Shown here piece by piece: positions 15,271-23,657 of a stretch of DNA of 64,000 nucleotides (position 1 is the first letter of the stretch; each line of letters starts with the position of its first letter). Under the pieces are notes generated by a model. It did no database searches and had not been told where the DNA came from. It saw only the letters and a program-made list of their open reading frames with translations. The position numbers and the translations under genes are program-made. The stretch is from Pseudomonas sp. RIT-PI-S (GTDB lineage: Bacteria; Pseudomonadota; Gammaproteobacteria; Pseudomonadales; Pseudomonadaceae): assembly GCF_025642975.1 (NCBI RefSeq), contig NZ_JANZKJ010000002.1:62001-126000 (forward strand), read 5' to 3'.

Positions 15271-17481
15271 ATGACCGCAATGACCCGTTCCAGCCTGGAA
15301 ACCCAACAGGACGCCCGGATCGACGTCGCAAGCATCTTGCGCATGTTGTTCGACCATAAGGCGCTGATCGGCTGGGTGGTCGGGCTCTGCACCCTGGTCG
15401 GGATCGCCTACGCGATCATTGCCACGCCGGTGTACCAGGCCAATGCGATGATCCAGATCGAACCGAAGAAAATCGGCCTGGACGCCACCCCGGTGTTCAA
15501 CAGCAAGCCGACCTCGGTGTCGGAGGCAGCGACCGAGATCGAGCTGATCAAGTCGCGCGCGGTGCTGGGCCGGGTCATCAGCGACCTTAGGCTGGATATC
15601 GTGGCTACGCCGCGTTACTTGCCCGGTGTCGGCAAGTGGTATGCCCGCCAGTTCAAGCCGGCCAACGGCCAACTGGCAACGCCACCGCTGGGCCTTGGCC
15701 GCTTCGCTTGGGGTGGCGAGACCCTTTCGGTCGGCGCGCTGGAAATCCCCAATACGCTGCTCGGCCTGCCGCTGGTACTGGTCGCTGGCGCCAATGGCAG
15801 CTATAGCCTGCAAGACCCGGACGGCCAGCCCCTGCTGCAAGGCAAGGTGGGCGAGGCCAGCCAGGGCGCCGGCGTTACTCTGCTGGTAAACGCCCTGCGC
15901 GCTCGCCCGGGCACCGAGTTCCGCGTGGTCCGCAACCGCGAATTGGCCACCGCGCTGGAGTATCAGGAGAAACTCAAGGTCAGCGAAGCCGGCAAGGACT
16001 CGGGCATCGTCTACCTGTCCATCCAGGACCCAGACCCCGCCAAGGCGGTGCTGCTGGTCAAGGAAGTGAGTGACCGTTACGTGCGCCAGAACATCGAGCG
16101 CAGTTCCGCGGAAGCGGCGCAGCGGCTGGACTTCTTGCGTTCACAGTTGCCGGTGGTTCGCGCCGAGTTGGAAAAGTCCGAGGAGGCGCTGCACGAATTC
16201 CAGCTGCGCACTCACTCGGTGGACATCGGCCAGCAAACCCGCGCGTTGCTCGACCAAGTGGTCACCTATGACAACCAGCTGTCCGAGCTGCGCCTGAAAC
16301 GCACCGACCTGGACCGCCTGTACACCCGCCAGCACCCACAGTCGGTCGCCCTGAGCCAGCAAATCAGCCAGCTCGAAACACAAAAGGCCAAGCTGCAAGG
16401 CGAAGTCGGCCAGCTGCCGGAGACTCAGCAAGAGCTGCTGCGCCTTACCCGTGACATGCAGGTGACGACCCAGACCTACACCAACCTGCTCAACCGGGTG
16501 CAAGAGCAAGACATCATCCGTGCCGGCAACATCGGCAACGTGCGGATCATCGACGCCGCCGACGCCAACGTCGAAGAGCCGGTCAAACCCATGCGCAAGC
16601 TGATCGTGGCCTTGGCCGCGCTGCTCGGCGCCGTGGCGGCGATCTCGATCATCTTCGTGCGTCAGGCCTTTTACCGGGGCGTGGAAAACCCCGAGAGCGT
16701 AGAGCAACTGGGCCTGCCGGTGTATGCCTCGCTGCCGCTGTCGCGCCAACAAGAACGCCTGAACCGCGGCCAAACCCGAAAGGGCCAAGCCCCGTCGCGC
16801 TTGCTCGGGGTGGTGGCGCCGCGGGAGGCCACCATGGAAGCGCTGCGCAGCCTGCGCACCAGCCTGCACTTCGCCATGGCTGAGGCTCGCAACCACGTGC
16901 TGATGATCACCAGCCCCACACCAGGGGTGGGCAAGTCTTTCGTGTGCGCCAACCTGGCGGTAGTGAGTGCCCAGGGCGGCAAGCGCGTGTTGTTGATCGA
17001 CGCAGACATGCGCAAGGGCTACCTGCATCAGCAGTTTGGCGTGCAGCCGCGCCATGGCCTGGCCGACGCCCTGGCCGGGAAACTGCCGCCGGCCGAGGTG
17101 GTGCACGACACCCCCGTGGCCAACCTGCAGTTGATTTCCTGCGGCTACGCGGCGCCGAACCCTTCCGAGCTGCTGATGCACGAAAACTTCAACCGGCTGC
17201 TGGGCGAACTCGCGCCGCATTACGACCTGGTGATCATCGACACGCCACCCGTGATGGCGGTGACCGACGCCACCCTGGTCGGGCGCCAGGCCGGCACTTG
17301 CATGATGGTCAGCCGCTTCGGCCAGAGCACCGTGAAAGAGATCGACGTTGCCCGCAAGCGCCTCGCGCAGAACGGCGTAGCGATCAAGGGCGCGATCTTC
17401 AACGGGGTGATCCGCAAGGCGTCCACGGCGGAATACGACTGCGCCTCCTATGGCTACGACTACGGCGACTCGCGCCAATAA
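15271..17481 (+). CDS. Wzc-type polysaccharide co-polymerase and bacterial tyrosine autokinase
   Basis: The protein is 736 aa. A Wzz/chain-length domain lies between two membrane segments (about 31-52 and 442-465). A cytoplasmic BY-kinase follows with Walker A Pro-Gly-Val-Gly-Lys-Ser near 551-556, Walker A' Leu-Leu-Ile-Asp-Ala-Asp-Met-Arg near 574-581, and Asp-Thr-Pro-Pro near 656. The C-terminus carries a cluster of four tyrosines in the last 15 residues, the usual autophosphorylation tail. With Wza it forms the envelope-spanning export machine and sets chain length. AGGAG lies 7 nt before the ATG. No Wzb-type phosphatase gene is present in the cluster. Confidence 0.92.
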   Translation: MTAMTRSSLETQQDARIDVASILRMLFDHKALIGWVVGLCTLVGIAYAIIATPVYQANAMIQIEPKKIGLDATPVFNSKPTSVSEAATEIELIKSRAVLGRVISDLRLDIVATPRYLPGVGKWYARQFKPANGQLATPPLGLGRFAWGGETLSVGALEIPNTLLGLPLVLVAGANGSYSLQDPDGQPLLQGKVGEASQGAGVTLLVNALRARPGTEFRVVRNRELATALEYQEKLKVSEAGKDSGIVYLSIQDPDPAKAVLLVKEVSDRYVRQNIERSSAEAAQRLDFLRSQLPVVRAELEKSEEALHEFQLRTHSVDIGQQTRALLDQVVTYDNQLSELRLKRTDLDRLYTRQHPQSVALSQQISQLETQKAKLQGEVGQLPETQQELLRLTRDMQVTTQTYTNLLNRVQEQDIIRAGNIGNVRIIDAADANVEEPVKPMRKLIVALAALLGAVAAISIIFVRQAFYRGVENPESVEQLGLPVYASLPLSRQQERLNRGQTRKGQAPSRLLGVVAPREATMEALRSLRTSLHFAMAEARNHVLMITSPTPGVGKSFVCANLAVVSAQGGKRVLLIDADMRKGYLHQQFGVQPRHGLADALAGKLPPAEVVHDTPVANLQLISCGYAAPNPSELLMHENFNRLLGELAPHYDLVIIDTPPVMAVTDATLVGRQAGTCMMVSRFGQSTVKEIDVARKRLAQNGVAIKGAIFNGVIRKASTAEYDCASYGYDYGDSRQ

Positions 17482-17511
17482 CCGGTTATCCACTCGTCAG
17501 GGCAGACACAC

Positions 17512-18282
17512 ATGAACACCACCATTGCAATGATGCAGCCCTATTGGTTCCCCTACCTGGGCTACTTCCAGTTGATTGCCGGCGCCGACGTGTTCGTGCT
17601 CGGCGACGACCTGCAATACGTCAAGGATGGCTGGATCAACCGCAACCGCGTGCTCTGTGGCGGCAAGCCCTGGCTGTTCAGCCTGCCGCTGGCCCGTGAC
17701 GTACACGGCCTGGCGATCAACCAGCGGCGCCTGGCCGATACCGCGGCGGGCAACCTCGACAGCCTGCTCAAAACCCTCGCGCTGCACTACGCCCGCGCCC
17801 CGCAGCGCGCCGAGGTGCTGCCGCTGCTCGAAGGGCTGATGCGCTTCCCCGACGCTAACCTGGCCCGTTACCTGGAACACAGTGTGCGCAAGGTGTGCGC
17901 CTACCTGGGCATCACCACGCCGATCTTGCTGGCCTCGGACCTGGGCATCCGCGATATCGCCGACAAACAGGACAGGGTCATCAAGACCATGCATCGGCTG
18001 GGCGGCAACCGCTACGTCAACCCCATCGGCGGCCGCGCCCTGTACGAAGACCAGCGCTTCCGCCAGGCCGGCCTGAGCCTGCGCTTCCACCAGATGGACG
18101 ACATCAGCTACGCCCAGTTCGGGCAACCGTTTGTGTCGCACCTGTCGATCATCGACGTGCTGATGTTCAACCCGGTCGAGCAGATCCGCCAATGGCTCGA
18201 CCGCTATAGCTTGCTGCTGCCCGCGCCTGCCGCTGCGCGCCCGGTTGCGCCCGTCGCTTCGCCGGCCCCCCTTTTCCTTTAG
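17512..18282 (+). CDS. WbqC-family protein
   Basis: The protein is 256 aa. The start (Ala-Met-Met-Gln-Pro-Tyr-Trp-Phe-Pro-Tyr-Leu-Gly-Tyr) and the Tyr-Val-Lys-Asp-Gly-Trp-Ile-Asn-Arg-Asn block are hallmarks of WbqC-like proteins. These occur in O-antigen and capsule loci next to DegT aminotransferases. Their reaction is not firmly established, and a role in decorating amino sugars is often suggested. Pairing with the aminotransferase at 11599 fits that, and no separate N-acetyltransferase is seen. The last ~25 residues are Pro/Ala-rich and probably disordered. Confidence 0.85.
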   Translation: MNTTIAMMQPYWFPYLGYFQLIAGADVFVLGDDLQYVKDGWINRNRVLCGGKPWLFSLPLARDVHGLAINQRRLADTAAGNLDSLLKTLALHYARAPQRAEVLPLLEGLMRFPDANLARYLEHSVRKVCAYLGITTPILLASDLGIRDIADKQDRVIKTMHRLGGNRYVNPIGGRALYEDQRFRQAGLSLRFHQMDDISYAQFGQPFVSHLSIIDVLMFNPVEQIRQWLDRYSLLLPAPAAARPVAPVASPAPLFL

Positions 18283-18295
18283 TAGGACACACGCC

Positions 18296-18820
18296 ATGGA
18301 TGCCGCAGTCGCCACCGCAATGCATGACGCTAACTGGTACTTGATCCAGACCAAGCCTCGCCAAGAAGCCCGGGCCGAGGAGCACCTGGCGCGCCAGGGC
18401 TTTGATTGCTATCGCCCGGTGACCGCGGCCCCCGCCAGCGGCGGCCGGGCGGCACGCGTGCCCGAGCAGCCGCTGTTCCCTGGCTACCTGTTCATCCAGA
18501 TGCAGCGCGATGACAGCTGGTACCCGATCCGTTCCACCCGAGGCGTGGCTCGCATCGTTGCCTTCGGCCCGCAACCCTGCCCGGTCAGCCCCAAGCTGAT
18601 CGAAGAGATCCGCCAGCGGGCCTGCGTGATGCCCTCGGCACCAGCGTTCCGCCAGGGCGAAAAGGTCCGCGTGGTGGCCGGCGGCAGCGAGTTGGAAGCG
18701 ATCTTCCTGTGCAACGACGGCGAAGAGCGGGCGGTGATCTTGCTCAACCTGCTGCAACGGCAACAGCGCGTGGTGCTGCCGCGCCAGCAACTGCAACGAG
18801 TAGCCAGCCATGCGTGCTAA
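18296..18820 (+). CDS. NusG/RfaH-family transcription antiterminator encoded inside the polysaccharide operon
   Basis: The protein is 174 aa, close to RfaH. The N-terminal NGN domain starts Trp-Tyr-Leu-Ile-Gln-Thr-Lys-Pro-Arg-Gln-Glu, includes Leu-Phe-Pro-Gly-Tyr-Leu-Phe, and ends near the Val-Ala-Arg-Ile-Val-Ala-Phe-Gly segment. A KOW-like C-terminal part has Phe-Arg-Gln-Gly-Glu-Lys-Val-Arg. RfaH-type proteins load on paused polymerase at ops sites and suppress termination and polarity in long operons. Two ops-like sites lie in the leader at 10622 and 10690. The ATG at 18296 was chosen over one 17 codons earlier that overlaps the WbqC gene. As the seventh gene of the operon, its own expression should depend on readthrough. 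Confidence 0.88.
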   Translation: MDAAVATAMHDANWYLIQTKPRQEARAEEHLARQGFDCYRPVTAAPASGGRAARVPEQPLFPGYLFIQMQRDDSWYPIRSTRGVARIVAFGPQPCPVSPKLIEEIRQRACVMPSAPAFRQGEKVRVVAGGSELEAIFLCNDGEERAVILLNLLQRQQRVVLPRQQLQRVASHAC

Positions 18821-18842
18821 GCCACTGCGCCGGAGCAGCCCC

Positions 18843-19844
18843 ATGAACGGCACCACCACGCTGGTCACCCTGACCTACGGCAACCGCCTCGATTACCTCA
18901 CGACCCTGGTGAACCGCTCGCTCGGCAGCTGGCGTATCCAGCGGGTGATCGTGGTGAACAACGCCTCGACCGCCAACCTGCGTTCGCTGAGCGATGCCTG
19001 GCCGGGGCAGGTGGAAGTCATCGACCTACCTACCAACACAGGCTCGGCGGTGGGCTACACAGTGGGCATCGAGGCGGCGCTGATGCGCGGCGCCGAGTAC
19101 ATCTGGCTGATGGACGACGACAACGCCCCCACCCCAGGGGCCATCGACGCACTGCACCAACGCTTGTTCGAGTGCGCCCAAGGGCGCGGCTGGGACAAAG
19201 CCGCAGTGATCGGCTTCCGGCCTACCCACCAGGCCGATATCGCCGCCGGCGTGCCGCGACCATTCGCGGTGCAGTGGCGCTCCAGCTGCTTCGGTTTCCA
19301 CATCGCGCAACTGCCGTACAAGGTATGGCGGCGCACGCCTTGGGGGCGGCCCAACGCACAGCGCCGCCAGGCAGCGCTGGTCAAGCTGCCGTTCACCACC
19401 TACGGCGGGCTGCTGGCGCACCGCTCGCTGTACGAACGCATCGGCACGCCGCGCGGAGAGTTGCTGCTGTATGCCGACGATACCGAATACACCTGGCGGA
19501 TCACTGCCTCCGGCGGCGAGATTTTCCTGGCCACCGAGGCATTGCTCGACGACCTCGAGCAGTCGTGGAACGTCAAGGCGCGCACCAGCAACATCTACGA
19601 GACCTTCCTGCTCGGCAACTCGGAGTTCCGCGCTTACTACGCCGCGCGCAACCAGGCCTGGTTCGACAAGCACGTGTGGGCGGCCTCCTCGTGGCTGTAT
19701 TACATCAACCGGTCGCTGTTTCTCTTCCTGTTGCGCCAGGTCGCTCGCCGTAAAGGCTCCCTGGCGCGTTTGAACCTCATCGAGCAGGCAATCCGCGACG
19801 GCGAGTCGGGACGGCTGGGCACCCACGAGTCCTATCCGCTATGA
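18843..19844 (+). CDS. Glycosyltransferase family 2, rhamnosyl/galactofuranosyl-transferase-like
   Basis: The protein is 333 aa. It has Leu-Val-Thr-Leu-Thr-Tyr-Gly-Asn-Arg at the start, Val-Val-Asn-Asn-Ala-Ser for the nucleotide pocket, Asn-Thr-Gly-Ser-Ala-Val-Gly, and a metal site in Trp-Leu-Met-Asp-Asp-Asp-Asn. This resembles GT2 enzymes such as GlfT or rhamnosyltransferases. A hydrophobic stretch near residues 275-290 may associate with the membrane. GGAG lies 7 nt upstream of the chosen ATG; an ATG 11 codons earlier overlaps the antiterminator gene. Its stop overlaps the next gene (ATGA). Confidence 0.85.
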   Translation: MNGTTTLVTLTYGNRLDYLTTLVNRSLGSWRIQRVIVVNNASTANLRSLSDAWPGQVEVIDLPTNTGSAVGYTVGIEAALMRGAEYIWLMDDDNAPTPGAIDALHQRLFECAQGRGWDKAAVIGFRPTHQADIAAGVPRPFAVQWRSSCFGFHIAQLPYKVWRRTPWGRPNAQRRQAALVKLPFTTYGGLLAHRSLYERIGTPRGELLLYADDTEYTWRITASGGEIFLATEALLDDLEQSWNVKARTSNIYETFLLGNSEFRAYYAARNQAWFDKHVWAASSWLYYINRSLFLFLLRQVARRKGSLARLNLIEQAIRDGESGRLGTHESYPL

Positions 19845-21088
19845 AACTACTGTTCCTTAACAGCCTGTATGCCCCGCACATCGGCGGGGGCGCCGAAGTC
19901 GTGCTGCAACGCACCGTGGAAGGGCTGCAAAGGCGCGGCGATGAGGTCTGCGTGCTGGCGACCGGGCCCCAGCCCGGGCTGCACGTGAGCGACGTGCGCG
20001 GGGTGAAGGTCTACCGCGCCGGCCTGCTCAACACCTACTGGCATTTCAGCCAGCAGCGCCCCGGCGCGCTGGTGCGCCTGGGCTGGCACCTGCGCGACCG
20101 CTACAACTCCGCGATGCGCCAGTACGTGCGCGAAGTGATCAACCGCGAAGAAGTCGATGTGGTGGTGTGCCATAACCTGGCTGGCTGGTCCGTCGCGGCC
20201 TGGGACGAAATCACGGCGCAGGGCATCCCGATCGTGCAAGTGCTGCACGACCTTTACCTGCTTTGCCCGGGCAGCAACATGTTCAAGAAGGGCAGCGCCT
20301 GCAAGAACCCCTGCACGCTGTGCAAAAGCTTTCGCCAGGGCCATGCCGAACGCTCCACACAGGTGGCGGCGGTGGTCGGGGTGAGCGAGTTCCTGCTGCA
20401 GCGCATGCGCGCGGCGGGGTTCTTCAGCCAGGCCCAGGCCAGTGTGGTGTACAGCGCCAGCCCGCGCGTGGACGGCGCGATCCCGGCGTTCCTGCCACCC
20501 GCCGAGCCTGCGCCCACCCCTGTGCGCTTTGGCTACATGGGCACGCTGTCTGAACAAAAGGGGCTGAGCTGGCTGATCCGGGAGTTCCAGGCCCTTGCCT
20601 TCCCCGCCACCCTGGAGATCGCCGGGCGCGGCCAGGCCGATTACGAAGCGCAACTCAAGGCGCTGGCCGGGGACGCCCCGAACATCCGCTTCGTTGGTTA
20701 TCAGTCGCCGGAGCACTTCTATCGGCATCTCGACGTTGCCGTGGTGCCGTCGATGTGGAACGAGCCGTTCGGCCTGGTGGCGGTGGAGGCCTGCGCACAC
20801 TCGGTACCGGTGATCGCCAGCTGCCGAGGCGGCTTGCCGGAGGTCGTGGAAGACGGCGTCAACGGCTTGCTCTGCTACCCCGAAGAGCCCGCTTCGCTGG
20901 GCAAGGCCATGGCCCGCCTGGGCCAGGACCTGGGGTTGCGCCAGCGCCTGACCGACCAGGCACGGTGCAGCGTGGAGCATCTGCTGGACATGGAACGGAT
21001 GCTCGACGCCTACCAGGGCATTTTCAAACAGGTCGCCATCAAGGGAATGCAGAGCCATGGCCACATCATTGCCGTACAGCGCGGCTGA
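19841..21088 (+). CDS. Glycosyltransferase family 4
   Basis: The protein is 415 aa with a GT-B fold. The N-terminal domain has His-Ile-Gly-Gly-Gly-Ala-Glu for acceptor-side glycine packing. The C-terminal GT1/4 domain has Gly-Thr-Leu-Ser-Glu-Gln-Lys-Gly and the Glu-Pro-Phe-Gly-Leu-Val-Ala-Val-Glu-Ala (E-x7-E) donor site. A four-cysteine stretch near residues 139-161 (Cys-Pro-Gly...Cys-Lys-Asn-Pro-Cys-x-x-Cys-Lys) recurs in some GT4 enzymes and may bind metal. The gene begins in an ATGA overlap, and its end overlaps the polymerase gene by 32 nt. Confidence 0.87.
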   Translation: MKLLFLNSLYAPHIGGGAEVVLQRTVEGLQRRGDEVCVLATGPQPGLHVSDVRGVKVYRAGLLNTYWHFSQQRPGALVRLGWHLRDRYNSAMRQYVREVINREEVDVVVCHNLAGWSVAAWDEITAQGIPIVQVLHDLYLLCPGSNMFKKGSACKNPCTLCKSFRQGHAERSTQVAAVVGVSEFLLQRMRAAGFFSQAQASVVYSASPRVDGAIPAFLPPAEPAPTPVRFGYMGTLSEQKGLSWLIREFQALAFPATLEIAGRGQADYEAQLKALAGDAPNIRFVGYQSPEHFYRHLDVAVVPSMWNEPFGLVAVEACAHSVPVIASCRGGLPEVVEDGVNGLLCYPEEPASLGKAMARLGQDLGLRQRLTDQARCSVEHLLDMERMLDAYQGIFKQVAIKGMQSHGHIIAVQRG

Positions 21089-22367
21089 GCGCCGGCCGGG
21101 GCTGGCCTTTAACAAGTCCACGCTGATGGCACTGGCCGCGATCAGCCTGGTGGGGGTGGAAACCTTCTCGGGAGCGCTGCGCTACTTTCTCGACATGGCC
21201 GGCGCCTCGGCGCTGCTCTACGTGCCCAAGGCCGCGTGCCTGGCGCTGTTCGCGCTGGAGCTGCTGAGCGCGCGCCTCAGCCGCGGCTTCTGGCTGGCGC
21301 TGTTACTGCTGGTTGTCTCGAGCATGCTGGGCATGCTCCATGGCGCCAGCCCCAGCAACGCAGGCTTTAGCCTGTTCATCTACAGCCCACTGCTGTTCGG
21401 CATGCTCTGCGGGGCTTACCTGCAACAGCGCAGGCAATTGATGGTGTGGGTGGTGGGCTTATGCTTGGTGGCCTCGATGCTGGGGATTCTCCTGGACAAG
21501 TACACCAGCGTGCCGTGGAAGGGCTACAGCTACAACCTGGGCGACACCACCCTGCGCGGCAACCAGGCATGGTCCGCTGGCGGCACCGACCGCCTGGCCG
21601 GGTTCGCCCGGATGTCCACCACGGCGGCGATGATGATGGCGATATACGCCCTTTACCTGACCGCTTTCACCCGCTCCAGGTGGCTGATGGGGCTGCTGTT
21701 CGCCGGCACGTTCGGCAGCATTTTGCTGACCACTAACAAGTCCACCGCGGCGGCCTTCACCTGTGCCCTGCTGCTGTTGCCGATCCTACGCCGCCCGCTG
21801 CTGTGCCGGCTGCTGTTCGTGCTGGTGGTGGGGATAGGCCTGGCCCTGCCGGTGATGTCCGTGCTGCTGGACTTCGACGGCCACGCCACCACCGGCGACA
21901 CGGTGCTGTCATCGTTCTACGACCGCTTGGTCAATACCTGGCCGATGGTGATTACCGCCATTGACCGCGAAGGCTGGGGCGTCACCGGGGCGGGCTTGGG
22001 CATGATCGGCAGCAGCGTCGCGCTGTTCCCGGTGTATTCGGCCCAGGTGCCCGCCGTGACCGACAACACACCGCTCTACCTGTGGAGCACCCTGGGCGTT
22101 GCCGGCATCGTGCTGTTCGGTGCCCTGCTACCGCTGCTTTCCGGGCTGGCCGCGCGCCGGGACTGGATGAGCGGCGCGCTGATGACCGTGACCTTCTGCA
22201 TCGTGCTGATCAGCTGGACCACCGATGTGCTGGAAGTGCCTGTGGCGGCGTTGTTCCTAGGCATCGCCGTATCACACCTGTTGCTGCGCCCTGCTGTTCC
22301 CACCTTCGAGCTGTATTTACGAGACCTGTCCCGTGACCCTGCATTTCCTACGCCGCGCCCTTTATAG
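21057..22367 (+). CDS. Wzy-like O-antigen/exopolysaccharide polymerase or ligase
   Basis: The protein is 436 aa with about 10-12 hydrophobic helices and a large loop (about residues 275-340) containing Gly-Trp-Gly-Val-Thr-Gly-Ala-Gly-Leu-Gly. This is the usual topology of Wzy/WaaL-type enzymes, which have little sequence conservation. With the Wzx-like flippase, Wzc and Wza in the operon it is the likely periplasmic polymerase that joins repeat units. It overlaps the preceding gene by 32 nt and the next by 35 nt, so translation is probably coupled. A WaaL-type ligase cannot be excluded. Confidence 0.75.
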   Translation: MATSLPYSAAERRPGLAFNKSTLMALAAISLVGVETFSGALRYFLDMAGASALLYVPKAACLALFALELLSARLSRGFWLALLLLVVSSMLGMLHGASPSNAGFSLFIYSPLLFGMLCGAYLQQRRQLMVWVVGLCLVASMLGILLDKYTSVPWKGYSYNLGDTTLRGNQAWSAGGTDRLAGFARMSTTAAMMMAIYALYLTAFTRSRWLMGLLFAGTFGSILLTTNKSTAAAFTCALLLLPILRRPLLCRLLFVLVVGIGLALPVMSVLLDFDGHATTGDTVLSSFYDRLVNTWPMVITAIDREGWGVTGAGLGMIGSSVALFPVYSAQVPAVTDNTPLYLWSTLGVAGIVLFGALLPLLSGLAARRDWMSGALMTVTFCIVLISWTTDVLEVPVAALFLGIAVSHLLLRPAVPTFELYLRDLSRDPAFPTPRPL

Positions 22368-23631
22368 CGCCGCCCTGTTGTGCTGCGCGCTGCCAGCCCT
22401 GGCGGGCGATGCAGCGGATGCGCCCGCAGACTTCATCGTCGGCGTGCATACCCGTTTGTTCAACCTGCCGCGCCCAGTGCAGGTGCCGTTCAAGCTGATG
22501 CACGAGGCGGGCATCCGCTCGGTACGCGACGACGCTTTCTGGTCCACGGTGGAACAACAGCCGGGGGTGCTGCGGATTTCGCCCGATTGGACCAAGTACC
22601 TGCGCGCGCAACACGACAGCGGCATGAGCAACGTGCTGATGCTCGGCTACGGCAACCGGTTTTATTCCAGCGACAGCAAACCGATCTACCCGACCGTGCG
22701 CGCTGGCTTTGCCCGCTTCGTCGACTACGTTGCACGCCAGCTCAAGGGCCAGGTGGGCTTCTATGAGGTGTACAACGAATGGGACCTGGAGGACTCGCTC
22801 TCCCCCGCCTATGGCGATGCCTACCTGGAGCTGGTGCAGGACACCTCGCGGCAACTGCGGCGCATCGACCCTAAGGCGCGGATCCTGGGCGGCGCGGTCA
22901 CCAGCTATGGCATCAAAGTGGGCTTCGCCGATCGGCTGTTGCAGGGCGGGTTGCTCAAGTACGCCGATGGGTTGTCGCTGCATCCTTACGTGCACTGCGA
23001 GAAAACCAACGGCGGCAACACGCCGGAGAGCTGGATCCGCTGGATGCGCCAGGTATCGGCGCACCTGGATGACGTCGCCGGGCAGCCGGTGCCGCTGTAC
23101 CTGACCGAGATGGCCTGGCACAGCACCGGCAGGCTGCACCCCTGCGGGGTCGATGAGGACACTCAGGCGGCCTTTCTGGCGCGGGCATACCTGCTGGCCA
23201 AGACCCTGCCGGCGATCAGGGGCATGTGGTGGTACGACCTGGCCAACGACGGCTACGACCCCGCCGAGCAGGAACACAACTTTGGCTTGCTGCGCCGCGA
23301 CCTGAGCCCCAAGCCCGCGTACGAAGCGCTCAAGCGCATCGCCCCGGTGCTCAACGATTACCACTATGTGCCAGGCCCGAACCTGCCTGCCGCCGAGGGC
23401 AGTGACGACCTGCTCCAGCTGGAGTTTCGCAAGGGCACCGAGCGGGTATTGGCCGTGTGGACTGCCGGCCCGCCCCGGACCGTTACGCTGCAACTGCCAA
23501 GCGGCCCAACGCAGGTTCACGCAAGCGAGATGCCGCAGATGATTGCCCTTGTGGGATCGGGCGAAGCCCGCGAAGCAGACACCGCAGCCTCGACACCGAC
23601 CCATTCGCCAGCTTCGCCGGCCACTTATTAG
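22333..23631 (+). CDS. Secreted glycoside hydrolase, GH39-like (PslG-type)
   Basis: The protein is 432 aa from a GTG start. Residues 1-24 are a signal peptide ending near Ala-Leu-Ala-Gly. The rest resembles a (beta/alpha)8 clan-A hydrolase, with Tyr-Asn-Glu-Trp-Asp as the acid/base glutamate and Leu-Thr-Glu-Met-Ala-Trp as the nucleophile. PslG in P. aeruginosa is a comparable periplasmic GH39 enzyme within a polysaccharide operon that trims polymer or lipid-linked oligosaccharide. A similar editing or release role is inferred here. The Ser/Thr/Pro/Ala-rich C-terminal tail is probably disordered. The gene overlaps the polymerase gene by 35 nt. Confidence 0.75.
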   Translation: MTLHFLRRALYSAALLCCALPALAGDAADAPADFIVGVHTRLFNLPRPVQVPFKLMHEAGIRSVRDDAFWSTVEQQPGVLRISPDWTKYLRAQHDSGMSNVLMLGYGNRFYSSDSKPIYPTVRAGFARFVDYVARQLKGQVGFYEVYNEWDLEDSLSPAYGDAYLELVQDTSRQLRRIDPKARILGGAVTSYGIKVGFADRLLQGGLLKYADGLSLHPYVHCEKTNGGNTPESWIRWMRQVSAHLDDVAGQPVPLYLTEMAWHSTGRLHPCGVDEDTQAAFLARAYLLAKTLPAIRGMWWYDLANDGYDPAEQEHNFGLLRRDLSPKPAYEALKRIAPVLNDYHYVPGPNLPAAEGSDDLLQLEFRKGTERVLAVWTAGPPRTVTLQLPSGPTQVHASEMPQMIALVGSGEAREADTAASTPTHSPASPATY

Positions 23632-23657
23632 AATCGCTGCACAAGGACGTATTAAAG

